Source: Pleurocapsa sp. PCC 7327 (GTDB lineage: Bacteria; Cyanobacteriota; Cyanobacteriia; Cyanobacteriales; Microcystaceae). From it: a stretch of 64,000 nucleotides of DNA. The notes beneath the pieces are model-generated. The model was given only the letters and a program-made list of their open reading frames with translations, ran no database searches and was not told where the DNA came from. Of the stretch, positions 52,418-61,334 are shown one piece after another; positions within the stretch are counted from its first letter, which is position 1; every line of letters begins with the position of its first letter. The position numbers and the translations under genes are program-made. The stretch covers positions 4,635,501 through 4,699,500 of the forward strand of contig NC_019689.1 in assembly GCF_000317025.1 (NCBI RefSeq), read 5' to 3'.

Positions 52418-53521
52418 ATGTTTCAAGCAGAAACTCCATTTGTCTTATTCGAGTGTTTGTATTTAATTGTTGTTTTGTGTTATGTATTTACTCAATCAAA
52501 ACTTGTATGCTGGTTAGCCTATGGTTTGGCTGGATTGAAATACTCTCTTTCATCTCTTGAAACTATTGATATTATAAACTATGAAAGGATTTACGAGTCA
52601 GTGCAACAATTGGGATTTGAGCCTTTCATGGGTTTAGAGGGAGGATACGCAAGCTTATTATATTTTGCCAAAATAGCTAATCTATCACTAACTTTAATTC
52701 ACGGGATTACTGTCGTAGTTTTTTTAGTTGCAGTTACTTTTTTATTTCAAGTTTTTCTTCCGAAAAATAAAGCCATAGTCATCAGCTTGTTTTTTGGTTT
52801 TGTCCCAGTTGGTGGAGAGCTTAATTTGTATTTGTTAAGGCAGCTGCTGTCAACTGCTATTATTTTTTTTGGCATGGGTTTCTTATTTAAAAACAAGCCA
52901 TTTAGAGCATTAGTAATCTATCTTTGTGGTTTCTTATTTCATTCAAGTACAGCTATTTACTTTCCACTATTTATTAGCGTTTTTTTTAGAAATAAAATAA
53001 TTAAAGCCTTGATTGTCATAGGTAGTTACCTTTTAGTTTTTGTGCTGGCCTCTAATTTTGAATTAGGATATGAGCTAATTTCAGGACTTACCGGACAAGA
53101 GTCTTTATATTATACAAAGTATCAAGCATACACTTCATTTTCCGGTAAAGCAGGATGGAGAGATGAAGGAAGCATGGGATTGCTTACTATAGGAATGATT
53201 TTATACTTCATTGCTATAAATGCCTGGAATCGGCTCTATTTTTTTAGAAGTCAAATCTGGTTTTTTTATTTATTTAGTTTTACTATGGTAATTTTTCAAT
53301 TTGCCTTGGAAGCCTTTAGACTTTTCTGGATTTCTTCTAGATTAAATTTCATCTCAGATTCATTACTTTTAATATCTAATATTTTGATTAGTTTAGAACT
53401 CATACCCAAAAAATATCATCAGTTAACGATTGTTTTTTCAATCGTAGCAATTTTTTGGGTTTCGGTCTACGCTATCGTCATAGGATACGATCGATATGGG
53501 CTTTATAGATTTTCACTTTGA
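52418..53521 (+). CDS. EpsG-family polysaccharide polymerase (Wzy-like)
   Basis: 367 residues with about ten hydrophobic segments. GGELNLYLLRQLLSTAIIFFGMGFLFKNKPFRAL followed by GFLFHSSTAIYFPLF is the EpsG/Wzy pattern, in which a conserved Arg-Gln and a His-Ser pair lie in adjacent segments. EpsG-type proteins polymerise lipid-linked repeat units on the outer face of the inner membrane. It is the only polymerase candidate in the locus. It starts 2 bases after the GT4 stop. Strongly AT-rich. Confidence 0.82.
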   Translation: MFQAETPFVLFECLYLIVVLCYVFTQSKLVCWLAYGLAGLKYSLSSLETIDIINYERIYESVQQLGFEPFMGLEGGYASLLYFAKIANLSLTLIHGITVVVFLVAVTFLFQVFLPKNKAIVISLFFGFVPVGGELNLYLLRQLLSTAIIFFGMGFLFKNKPFRALVIYLCGFLFHSSTAIYFPLFISVFFRNKIIKALIVIGSYLLVFVLASNFELGYELISGLTGQESLYYTKYQAYTSFSGKAGWRDEGSMGLLTIGMILYFIAINAWNRLYFFRSQIWFFYLFSFTMVIFQFALEAFRLFWISSRLNFISDSLLLISNILISLELIPKKYHQLTIVFSIVAIFWVSVYAIVIGYDRYGLYRFSL

Positions 53522-53575
53522 GAAAATTTTTCCATCGATGCCAAGAAGCATGTCGATCTAGTTTTAGATTATCAT

Positions 53576-54454
53576 ATGAATATGAAAAGCACAGACTTAA
53601 ATCTTACTCTACCCTTAAAAGAAGGTGGACTACAAACTCAAAATAAATTTAAATTTTCGACGGAAACCAAGCCATTAATTTCTATTATAACTATAGTATT
53701 TAATAGAAAAGATTTATTGGAAATAACAGTTCAATCAGTTATCGGTCAGTCTTATGAAAATATCGAGTATATTATTGTAGATGGTAGCTCAACTGATGGA
53801 ACTGTTGAAGTTATTAGACAATACGAAGACAAAATAGATTATTGGGTTAGCGAACCAGATGAAGGAATTGCAGATGCTATGAACAAAGGGATAAACCTGT
53901 CTTCAGGCATTCTGATCGCTCATCTTCATGCAGGAGATAGATTTGCTTCTCAGGACATAGTGTCACAAATTGTTGAATCATATAAAAATGAAAAATGGAG
54001 ATGGTGTTTTGGTAATCAAGCATTAGTAAACTCCACAGGTGATATTGTTAGTTTTTACCATCCACCCAAGTATAGTAAAAGAATCTTGCATTTAGCTAAT
54101 ATTATTCCTCATGCAACAGTTTTTGCTGAAAGGAGTTTATTTCAAGAAGTAGGTGGTTTTGACAAAAGTTTCAAATGTGCAATGGATTATCATCTTTGGC
54201 TTAGGTTGGCACAAATATCTGAGCCAAAACAATTTGATTTAACTATTGCATTATTTTTACTTGGTGGTTTTTCTGCCAATATTAAATTGGCATTGCAGGA
54301 GGAATTTAGAGCAAGAGTTGAAGTCTTAAAACAATCTTCTGTTGAAAAATTAATTTCTTTTTGTGTAATTTGTATTAGAATTTTAAAAAGATGGCTTAAT
54401 ATTACAACCTTTGTAAAATTTAATGGTTCAAATTCAAAAATGACAAACTTTTAA
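53576..54454 (+). CDS. GT2-family glycosyltransferase
   Basis: 292 residues. After a 35-residue N-terminal extension the GT-A core reads PLISIITIVFNRKDLLEITVQSV, EYIIVDGSSTDGTVEVI, DYWVSEPDEGIADAMNKGINLSSG and LHAGDRF, with H-x-G-D replacing a simple DxD. HATVFAERSLFQEVGGFDKSFKCAMDYHLWLRLA is the conserved acceptor-side block. This type is close to WcaA/WbbD-like transferases. It is 2 bases before the following GT4 gene. Donor unknown. Confidence 0.88.
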   Translation: MNMKSTDLNLTLPLKEGGLQTQNKFKFSTETKPLISIITIVFNRKDLLEITVQSVIGQSYENIEYIIVDGSSTDGTVEVIRQYEDKIDYWVSEPDEGIADAMNKGINLSSGILIAHLHAGDRFASQDIVSQIVESYKNEKWRWCFGNQALVNSTGDIVSFYHPPKYSKRILHLANIIPHATVFAERSLFQEVGGFDKSFKCAMDYHLWLRLAQISEPKQFDLTIALFLLGGFSANIKLALQEEFRARVEVLKQSSVEKLISFCVICIRILKRWLNITTFVKFNGSNSKMTNF

Positions 54455-54456
54455 TT

Positions 54457-55530
54457 ATGAAAATAGCTTATGTTTTGCCCAGATTAAAATATAGCGGCAT
54501 GACCAGGATTGCTTTTTTATTAGCTACTAATCTTGCTAAAACTTGTGACATTAAGGTATTTTACTTTGGCGAAACTTCTCCCTCTGAAAAAATCTTAAAT
54601 TTTAAGGTTCCCGTTCAAAAAATTAAATTCACTGAGTTTTGTCATGAGTTAAATGACTATAATATTATTCACTCTCATGGTTTAAAACCAGACCTATATA
54701 TTTATTTAAATAAAAATAAAATAAATGCTACTGCAATTACGACAATACATGGTTATCATATAGAAGAATTAAGCTACGATCGAGGCCTTATATTTGCTTT
54801 GATTTTTGGAAATATATGGAATTTTGCCTGCCGCAACTTGGATTTAGCAGTTTGTATATCTCAAACAATGGAAGAGCATTATCAAAAGCTAGGATTTAAT
54901 AATACAAAAACTATCTATAATGGAATTCAAGTACCAATTGTTAATAGCGCGTTCAACAAAAATAATATTTCTAATCACTCAAATAGAGATTACATTAAAA
55001 TCTCGACAGTATCGATTCTCAATAAAAGAAAAGGAATTGAACAGATAATTAAATTATTAAAAATAAATAAAAATTGTTATCTAATAGCTATAGGTGGTAA
55101 TGAAAAAGATATAAATCGCTTACGAAACCTAGCAAGCGAATTAGGAGTAACCAATAGATGCAATTTTGTAGGCTATAAAGAGAATCCCTGGGAAACTGCT
55201 ATTCATAGTGATGTGTTTATTTTTCCATCTCGTTCGGAAGGATGTCCTTTAGCATTAACCGAAGCTGCTGCTTTGGAAATTCCGATCCTATGTTCTGATA
55301 TTCCTACATTTCGTGAAATGTTTGAAGAAGATGAAGTAACCTTTTTTAAGCTTGACGATATCGATGATTTAAATCAAAAAATAATAAAATTAAATGAGAT
55401 AAAAACTAAAGTAATAAAAGCAAAGTTAAAAGTAAAAGAAAAGTTTGATGTTGAGCAAATGTGCCGCAATTACTTTCAGCTTTATCTCGAATTAACTAAG
55501 TCTAAATTACAAAAAAATATGTCGGTATGA
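54457..55530 (+). CDS. GT4-type glycosyltransferase
   Basis: 357 residues, GT-B fold. IAYVLPRLKYSGMTRIAFLLATNLA, NIIHSHGLKPDLYIYL, ITTIHGYHIEEL and VCISQTMEEHYQ make up the acceptor lobe. STVSILNKRKGIEQIIKLL, NFVGYKENPW and FIFPSRSEGCPLALTEAAALEIPILCSDIPTFREMF contain the conserved donor-site E-x7-E-type segment, here complete. It overlaps the next methyltransferase gene by four bases. Confidence 0.88.
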   Translation: MKIAYVLPRLKYSGMTRIAFLLATNLAKTCDIKVFYFGETSPSEKILNFKVPVQKIKFTEFCHELNDYNIIHSHGLKPDLYIYLNKNKINATAITTIHGYHIEELSYDRGLIFALIFGNIWNFACRNLDLAVCISQTMEEHYQKLGFNNTKTIYNGIQVPIVNSAFNKNNISNHSNRDYIKISTVSILNKRKGIEQIIKLLKINKNCYLIAIGGNEKDINRLRNLASELGVTNRCNFVGYKENPWETAIHSDVFIFPSRSEGCPLALTEAAALEIPILCSDIPTFREMFEEDEVTFFKLDDIDDLNQKIIKLNEIKTKVIKAKLKVKEKFDVEQMCRNYFQLYLELTKSKLQKNMSV

Positions 55531-56207
55531 TAGTTGGAAGTTGTAACTTGTGTGGGTTTCCAGTTATTAAGATAAATAAAGATAACTTTGGTACTCGTTG
55601 TATTAATTGTAAATCTACCAAGATCCATAGAGCAGTTGGATTTGTTATCAAATCATTAGATTTATCCGAGCGCATTTTTGTTTACGAACTATCTTCTAGA
55701 GGTGCTTTGTATAAATACCTCAAAAGCCAATTTAAAAACTTTTACTACTCTGAATATTTTGACGATGTTCCACCAGGATTAATTAAAAATTCTATAGTAT
55801 GTCAAGATGTTCAACATCTTCTTCTCAATGATGAATCTTTCGATTTGGTAACTTCTACTGAGGTTTTTGAACATGTACCGAACGATAAAAAAGGCTTTTG
55901 CGAAGTCTGCCGGATTTTAAAAACAAACGGATATTTCATTTTCACCGTACCTTTATCAGATAATTTAACAACTGTTGAACGATGTTATCAAAAACCCGAT
56001 GGTACGATTGAGCATATACTTGACCCGGAGTATCACGGAGACAGAATTCGCGGACGCGGACAAGTTCTGGCTTTTAGAAATTATGGTTCTGATATTGTGG
56101 AGAGACTAAAGGATTGCGGTTTCTCTGCTGAGATTCGTAATATTAACTGCGATCGCAATTCAATCAATAATCAAAAGGTAATCGTAGCAAAGAAAATATC
56201 TATTTAA
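55527..56207 (+). CDS. Class I SAM-dependent methyltransferase with N-terminal zinc-ribbon-like cysteines
   Basis: 226 residues. The first 30 residues carry four cysteines in two pairs (CNLC and CINC), a zinc-ribbon pattern. The usual motif I glycine loop is poor (VYELSSRGALYKYL), but VCQDVQHLLLNDESFDLVTSTEVFEHVPNDKKGFCEVCRILKTNGYFIFTVPLSD is a standard methyltransferase core. DPEYHGDRIRGRG is conserved in this group of sugar-cluster enzymes. The degenerate SAM loop leaves activity open. It overlaps the GT4 gene before it. Confidence 0.78.
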   Translation: MIVGSCNLCGFPVIKINKDNFGTRCINCKSTKIHRAVGFVIKSLDLSERIFVYELSSRGALYKYLKSQFKNFYYSEYFDDVPPGLIKNSIVCQDVQHLLLNDESFDLVTSTEVFEHVPNDKKGFCEVCRILKTNGYFIFTVPLSDNLTTVERCYQKPDGTIEHILDPEYHGDRIRGRGQVLAFRNYGSDIVERLKDCGFSAEIRNINCDRNSINNQKVIVAKKISI

Positions 56208-56227
56208 GTGATTTCTATATCAAAAGT

Positions 56228-57007
56228 ATGAGACTTAGCGCATCACTTGTTCTTTATAAGAATGAACCAAAGATGGTTCTTAAGGCGGTTGAATCTTTAT
56301 TTAATACACCATTAGAAATAAATCTTATAGTGATTGACAATTCTCCTTCAGCAGAATTATCAGAGATATTTAGTAATTTAAGCAACTTTAAAATTGATTA
56401 TTTTTATCAAGATGGAAGAAATCTTGGATTTGGTAAAGGTCATAATTTGGCATTGTCAAAAATTCAAAATTCTGATTATCATTTAATTTTAAATCCTGAT
56501 GTTTATTTCGAGTCGCATACTATTATCGAACTAATTGACTATTTAGATAAAAATCCAGATATCGGTCTCATACAACCTAAGATTTACTATCCTAATGGCG
56601 AGTTACAATATCTTTGTAAGCGCTATCCTAGTTTTTTTCTCTTATTTGCTAGAAGATTTGTCCCACAATATTTAAAAGGGCTATTTAAAGATTACCTGAA
56701 TTGGTATGAGATGCGAGATACTGGTTACAATCGGATAATAGACGTTCCTTATTTATCGGGATGTTTCATGCTATTTCGTAAAAAATATTTAGATGAAATT
56801 GGCTATTTTGATGAAAATATTTTTATGTATCTTGAAGATGCCGATCTAACTCTTAGAATGTCACAGAAATATAGAACAGTTTTTTATCCAGATGTTTGGA
56901 TTTACCATCACTGGGCTAAAGGTTCGTATAAGTCTCTTAGATTGATGCTAATCTCTATTAGATCGGCATTCTATTTTTTTGGCAAGCATGGATGGCGATT
57001 TTTCTAA
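56228..57007 (+). CDS. GT2-family glycosyltransferase (rhamnosyltransferase-like)
   Basis: 259 residues. ASLVLYKNEPKMVLKAVESL, NLIVIDNSPS, NLGFGKGHNLAL and LILNPDVYFE are the hallmarks of the WcaA/rhamnosyltransferase branch of GT2 (the NPDV motif is the metal site). YLSGCFMLFRKKYLDEIGYFDENIFMYLEDADLTLRM contains the catalytic acidic ED motif. HHWAKGSYKSLRLMLISIRSAFYFFGKHGW ends the domain. Donor is probably a deoxy-sugar nucleotide, by family. It is 24 bases before the oxygenase gene. Confidence 0.9.
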   Translation: MRLSASLVLYKNEPKMVLKAVESLFNTPLEINLIVIDNSPSAELSEIFSNLSNFKIDYFYQDGRNLGFGKGHNLALSKIQNSDYHLILNPDVYFESHTIIELIDYLDKNPDIGLIQPKIYYPNGELQYLCKRYPSFFLLFARRFVPQYLKGLFKDYLNWYEMRDTGYNRIIDVPYLSGCFMLFRKKYLDEIGYFDENIFMYLEDADLTLRMSQKYRTVFYPDVWIYHHWAKGSYKSLRLMLISIRSAFYFFGKHGWRFF

Positions 57008-57031
57008 CAATATTTTCACTGGAGACTAATA

Positions 57032-57841
57032 ATGAATAGAACAGAACTTGCCGATTATATTACTAAAAGACTCGATCTACTCTTCTCTGAGAAAACAGAA
57101 GAATTCTGTCAGTCCGGTCGGATTAATAGTTTTATAGTTGATGATGTTCTACCTGAGTCATTAGCATTGCAAATTTACAATGCTTTCCCAAAAAAAGAAG
57201 AAATGATTCGCAAACGAAGCCTGCGAGAAAATAAGTATGTTGCTGCTCAGATGAATTTATACAATCCTATTTTAGAGGAAGCTATCTACGCGTTCCAGGA
57301 TCTTAGAGTTGTGTCCAGATTATCAGAAATTACAGGGATAAAAGAGCTAATAGCTGATAAATATCTTTATGCTGGCGGCATAAGCCTGATGGACAAGGAC
57401 TGTTTCCTGAATCCCCATATTGATAACTCTCATGACAAAGATCGGAGTAATTATCGAGTACTAAACTTACTCTACTACGTGACACCAAATTGGAAACTAG
57501 AGTATGGTGGAAACTTGGAACTCTGGGATAATGGTTTAAAAGGTAAACCCAGAACTATCTGGAGTAAGTTCAACAGATTAGTGGTAATGATTACTACTAG
57601 ATCTTCTTTTCATTCAGTAAGTCCAATCAGACATGAAGGACAAAGATGTTGCTTGTCTAACTATTATTTCTCCCCGACTTCCATAGATGGAGAAGAGTAT
57701 TTTCATATTACCGCTTTTAGGGGAAGACCAGAACAAAAGCTGAGAGATATTTTGTTAAGAGGTGATATTGCTTTAAGAAGTGCCATTCGCAAACTCTTTC
57801 CAAAAGGAATTCTTCCGTTGTTTCATGTTTATAAAAAGTAA
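57032..57841 (+). CDS. 2OG-Fe(II) oxygenase (prolyl 4-hydroxylase-like)
   Basis: 269 residues. The Fe(II) triad is H129-x-D131 (NPHIDNSHD) and H194 (SSFHSVSPI); R205 in QRCCLSNYYF likely binds 2-oxoglutarate. VLNLLYYVTPNWKLEYGGNLELWD is the conserved double-stranded beta-helix segment of this superfamily. Such enzymes hydroxylate with O2 and 2-oxoglutarate. Its place at the end of the block suggests modification of a sugar or an amino acid on the glycan, which is unusual and inferred. There is a purine-rich ACTGGAGA upstream as ribosome-binding site. Confidence 0.85.
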   Translation: MNRTELADYITKRLDLLFSEKTEEFCQSGRINSFIVDDVLPESLALQIYNAFPKKEEMIRKRSLRENKYVAAQMNLYNPILEEAIYAFQDLRVVSRLSEITGIKELIADKYLYAGGISLMDKDCFLNPHIDNSHDKDRSNYRVLNLLYYVTPNWKLEYGGNLELWDNGLKGKPRTIWSKFNRLVVMITTRSSFHSVSPIRHEGQRCCLSNYYFSPTSIDGEEYFHITAFRGRPEQKLRDILLRGDIALRSAIRKLFPKGILPLFHVYKK

Positions 57842-57936
57842 TTCTTGCCGATCTAATAAAAACTGTTTTAGTGACGGATGAAATAAGCGATAGGCTATGT
57901 ATTTTTTAAAACTCATTATTGAAGAAAAGATTTAAT

Positions 57937-58239
57937 CTATAAAGAAACCCCCTTACAGCAGGAAACAAGATACTGCTTTAGCCTTATTTTATAAGCTTCG
58001 AGATCGCTGTCGCGATCGCACTCAAACATTGCCACCCCAATCTCGCTTATTTGCTCCAACAACTGTGTTTGCTGATGTTCGGATAAAGCGATCTCAGGCG
58101 CAATTTCTTGAGCCAGTTCTTCTATTTTAGGAATAAAGCGATCGCTCTGAACTCCAAGACAATATAGCTCCGGCGCGATTGTTTCCCGATAGTAAGTCAA
58201 AACCTCATTGAGCAGAAACTGCCTCGCATTCTTAATCAT
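57937..58239 (-). CDS. Hypothetical helical protein
   Basis: 100 residues from ATG at 58239. The frame is open to 58332, but its first 31 codons are unlikely because the upstream end lies in the MITE-like repeat, and the segment MIKNARQFLLNEVLTYYRETIAPEL makes a natural start. The protein is alpha-helical with no membrane segment (KIEELAQEIAPEIALSEHQQ, ISEIGVAMFECDRDSDLEAYKIRLKQYL). I do not recognise a family. It is on the minus strand, convergent with the end of the polysaccharide block. Confidence 0.5.
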   Translation of the reverse strand: MIKNARQFLLNEVLTYYRETIAPELYCLGVQSDRFIPKIEELAQEIAPEIALSEHQQTQLLEQISEIGVAMFECDRDSDLEAYKIRLKQYLVSCCKGVSL

Positions 58240-58323
58240 CTTGCATTCAGAGTCGTTCCTAGCTACTCTATTAGCGTTCCCAAAATCTCGTAAAAATTTA
58301 AAGCTCAAAGGCGAGCGGCAGTA

Positions 58324-58479
58324 CTGAATCAATTCAGAGTTATTTCATTCTGATTGCACTTAACCAAGAAATGAATTTCTTGGCTCAAAATTTAAGTCCG
58401 TCTTATAGGACTTAAGGAATTAGACAGAGAATTTATTCTCTGGCTTTCGAGAATGAAATAGCTCTGTGAATCAATCCAG
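58324..58479 (+). repeat. MITE-like structured repeat, copy C (terminal inverted repeats, three hairpins)
   Basis: About 156 bases. The ends are inverted repeats: AGAGTTATTTCATTCT (58336-58351) pairs with AGAATGAAATAGCTCT (58450-58465) with one mismatch, and the pairing extends outwards through AATCAATT-type sequence. Inside are hairpin 1 (CCAAGAAAT 58364-58372 with ATTTCTTGG 58375-58383), hairpin 2 (AAGTCC 58394-58399 with GGACTT 58408-58413) and hairpin 3 (CAGAGAAT 58425-58432 with ATTCTCTG 58435-58442). The order matches copy B; hairpin 2 is inverted relative to B. No gene is inside. Confidence 0.85.
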
Positions 58480-58813
58480 TCCACAATTCTAGCAATAATT
58501 CCCTAACTTCAGCTAAGGGCTTGCATCGGGTCGAAATCTCGATCTTCCCTCTTTCTCCATTAATACATTTAGAAGCCCTGCCTTGCAGGAAAATCCCTTC
58601 TTCCTCGCAACTGCTGCGGACGAGTAACCTTCATTAATTCTCAATTGTGGGGACTTTAGAGGAAATATTAATTTTTGTAAGAAAATGAATAATTGTCATT
58701 GGTTTGTGCAGAGTCACCAATAGAGGTTTCCAATGCTTAGCGTGGCTAGCAATAAATGGCTAAATCTCTATCGACGTTTTGTACTTCCAGTACAACTTGG
58801 CATTGATATTTAA
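58480..58813. other. Intergenic region between repeat C and the methyltransferase gene
   Basis: 334 bases. A short CCTGC/GCAGG stem lies near 58577-58589. Nothing else is convincing. It is downstream of the minus-strand methyltransferase gene. Confidence 0.4.
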
Positions 58814-60028
58814 TTATTTGCTCAAAACAATCAACTGCCGTTGTTGGAGCGATCGCACTGCATCTAAATCGAGTTTGACAGCGTTTAAAATCTCTAAAAT
58901 CTCGCCAACCGTGCGCTTTCGAGATGAATTCGCATCGCAAGCTTCTAAAAAGGTAAATTCTGCTTCCGACAAGCGGACGGGTTGATAGTCGCAGTCGAGC
59001 AAATTTTGACTGGGATAGCCCATCAGACAAGGATGGCGTTCGGGAATGGCTGCTAATAGGGTTTCGTCAACCGACCAATCTGCTTTTAATAAGGGCGGTT
59101 TGCCCAAGAAAAATTCATAGTGGGTAATTTCGGGATCTAGCAGTTCGATCAGTCGATAGCGATCGCGATCGCTCATTTGCTTTGCTCTTTCCATCAACTC
59201 TGGCGATTTTCCGAGCAATCTTTCCAATTGCCAATATCGGGGATTGGAGAAGCCAATAAATTCTAACCCAGAAGCCTCAATTAACTCAAACAACGTCTCG
59301 ATGTTGTAATCGACTTCTTGGGGATGGACGTACATATCTGCAAACGATTCGTCCCGATGATTTTCCATCGACCAACGTTCTTTTTCTCTCTTGACAATTC
59401 GGTTATTTTCTGGTAAAGAGGCAAAAATTTGACGACCGACAAACACGCCATCGCGGTAATCCCCTCGTCGGTCTCCTTGCAAAAGTGCGATCGCTTTTTG
59501 CATGAGTTGGATTTCCCAGCGTCCTAACTCAGCATAAACGAATACGTGCAACAATCCGCCAGGAGCCAATTTTTCTGCCAAAGCACGAATTCCCTTGACG
59601 GGATCGGGCAAATGATGCAACACGCCAACGCAGTTAATCAGATCGAATTCGCCGGGTAATTGAGTTGCCTCTTCGACTTTGAGGAGATGAAATTCAACCG
59701 ACCGAGCGCGGTTTGCTAGCACTCCCGAACGGCGACAGCGTTCTTTTGCCACTTCCAGCGCTTTTTCGCTCAAATCGATCGCGACGATTTCCGCTTCTGG
59801 ATTGAGATGGATTAGATAATCGGTTCCCGAACCCGTCCCGCATCCGGCATCGAGAATGCGAATATCTTGCCGCAAGGGTTTTTGACCCGTACAGAAATTA
59901 TAAGCGGCTATCCAATTCCAGCGCCAATTGTATCCCGGTGGTGGTTCGTCGGAAAGGGGATCTGGCGGAAACGGATAGGTATTGTAGAGTTTGGCAACGG
60001 CAGCGTTGATAGCTTGGGAATCGAACAT
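58814..60028 (-). CDS. Class I SAM-dependent methyltransferase with C-terminal extension
   Basis: 404 residues. Motif I is RILDAGCGTGSGTDYLI, then VAIDLSEKALEVAKERC, FDLINCVGVLHHLPDPVKGIRALAEKLAPGGLLHVFVYAE. After residue 190 is a longer helical C-terminal region (ESFADMYVHPQEVDYNIETLFELIEASGLEFIGFSNP) that recurs in a group of bacterial methyltransferases of unknown substrate. The tail VGEILEILNAVKLDLDAVRSLQQRQLI looks like a small winged-helix or PqqD-like fold. The N-terminus AKLYNTYPFPPDPL is typical of this group. Its neighbours give no clue to the substrate. Confidence 0.87.
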   Translation of the reverse strand: MFDSQAINAAVAKLYNTYPFPPDPLSDEPPPGYNWRWNWIAAYNFCTGQKPLRQDIRILDAGCGTGSGTDYLIHLNPEAEIVAIDLSEKALEVAKERCRRSGVLANRARSVEFHLLKVEEATQLPGEFDLINCVGVLHHLPDPVKGIRALAEKLAPGGLLHVFVYAELGRWEIQLMQKAIALLQGDRRGDYRDGVFVGRQIFASLPENNRIVKREKERWSMENHRDESFADMYVHPQEVDYNIETLFELIEASGLEFIGFSNPRYWQLERLLGKSPELMERAKQMSDRDRYRLIELLDPEITHYEFFLGKPPLLKADWSVDETLLAAIPERHPCLMGYPSQNLLDCDYQPVRLSEAEFTFLEACDANSSRKRTVGEILEILNAVKLDLDAVRSLQQRQLIVLSK

Positions 60029-60208
60029 GCTAAGAAAAATGACTGCAAAATAGAGTTTATCCGATGTTGACCCAAATAGTTCAAAATTCGGCGTTGCCTA
60101 AATGCGGGAAGTTTTATATCTGGATTCAACACTTCTGAATTAAGCAGTGATGGTTCCGTAGTCATAAAGGCTATGGTAGTTGGGGTGAGATTTAATTAAA
60201 GTTGGCTC

Positions 60209-61174
60209 TCAGCCCAAGTGTAGAATAAATCGTTCGAGAAGATGAGAATTGAGGGGACGTCGTTTATAACTCGCCATCGAAAATACAAAATCCGTCTCAC
60301 AATCATGTTGTTGAAAAGCATTCAATTTAGCTAGATTGAGAGCCGTCAAAGAACTATTAAAATAAAATGAAAATCAAGTTTAGTTAGATCGCGAGCTTGA
60401 CAATCAGCTAAACCAGTAAACTGTTTACCATCACGGAACAAAAATTCAATTTGAAAACGAGCCTTATAGTAGAGATAGATCGAGTAAGCATCTAGTTCGA
60501 GGTCAGTGGAGAACAAAACCGCATAAGTACTCGCATGAGAACCAGAATTTTTAAGTAGGTAAACATTTCTAACTCCATCAACCCATTTGATTTTACTGTA
60601 AAAGCCATCGGTGACTACATAGCGCCGTGAAGTGGGAAGATAAGGGCGAGTTGCTTCAAGTTGTCTGAGATAGTCATTGATTCTCGTCATTTCCAATTGT
60701 TCGGTTTTCTTGGAAGACGAAGTTGTTTTGACGAATTGATTGGCAGGTGTTGGCTGAACGCTCAGACTGTAGCCGATGTTGTTAGTTACATCTACTACTG
60801 CCATTGCCGAGATTTCCAACCCTTTTTCGATATGATATGGGCTGCACTACCGTTATAGAAGTAATCCAAACCATAAGTGTGTTTTCCACTTTTAGGAAGG
60901 AACGAACAATCCACTGCTAAGATTGTTTGAGCTTGTGGTGGGATGGCTTGTCCAATCAATTCTCCGTTGAACTTCATAAAGTTGAACGAGCGTTGATCTT
61001 GTCTACGAGCGGTTTGCTCATTAAGCTGGCTGTAACGACTTAAATTGGTGAAATTTGCTCGTCCACAAACGATGATAAGAGTCGAAAATAAGGTGAGAAC
61101 AAATTTCTGTTGGGGTTGGCTAAATCGCCCACTGAAACCAGTAGGCTTTGTATAATTGTCTTGATGCTATCCAT
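60209..61174 (-). pseudogene. IS4-superfamily (YREK) transposase, disrupted by frameshifts
   Basis: Translation in the three minus frames recovers one protein broken at three or more points. It starts MDSIKTIIQSLLVSVG at 61174, shifts frame into RFSQPQQKFVLTLFSTL and on through ILAVDCSFLPKSGKHTYGLDYF, shifts again near 60820 into EISAMAVVDVTNN and YVVTDGFYSKIKW, and shifts near 60355 into SSLTALNLAKLNAF, ending at 60209. The first Asp (LAVDCSF), second Asp (VVTDGF) and the Y-x2-R-x3-E-x6-K signature (YKARFQIEFLFRDGK) identify an IS4-type DDE transposase. The gene cannot make a full protein without multiple frame corrections. Confidence 0.85.
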
Positions 61175-61334
61175 TTTCGGTAATTGCTCCACACTTTTAC
61201 CTTATCTGAGGGATAGCTTTTTTTGTCTTTTTTTCTCAAAATTGTCCGAACCATCGATCGTAAGTTATGGCAATATAATAATTATTTATTGTCTGCCGCG
61301 ATCGCACTAAATTTTAATCTACTCGCTTGTTTAG

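Noticed and set aside
58480-58740. Possible tRNA (hairpins and a GGGTCGAAAT stretch near 58529)
   Set aside because: No acceptor stem or anticodon arm can be built at the right spacing.
58746-59030. 94-codon minus-strand frame overlapping the methyltransferase gene end
   Set aside because: It is out of frame with the well-supported gene at 58814-60028.
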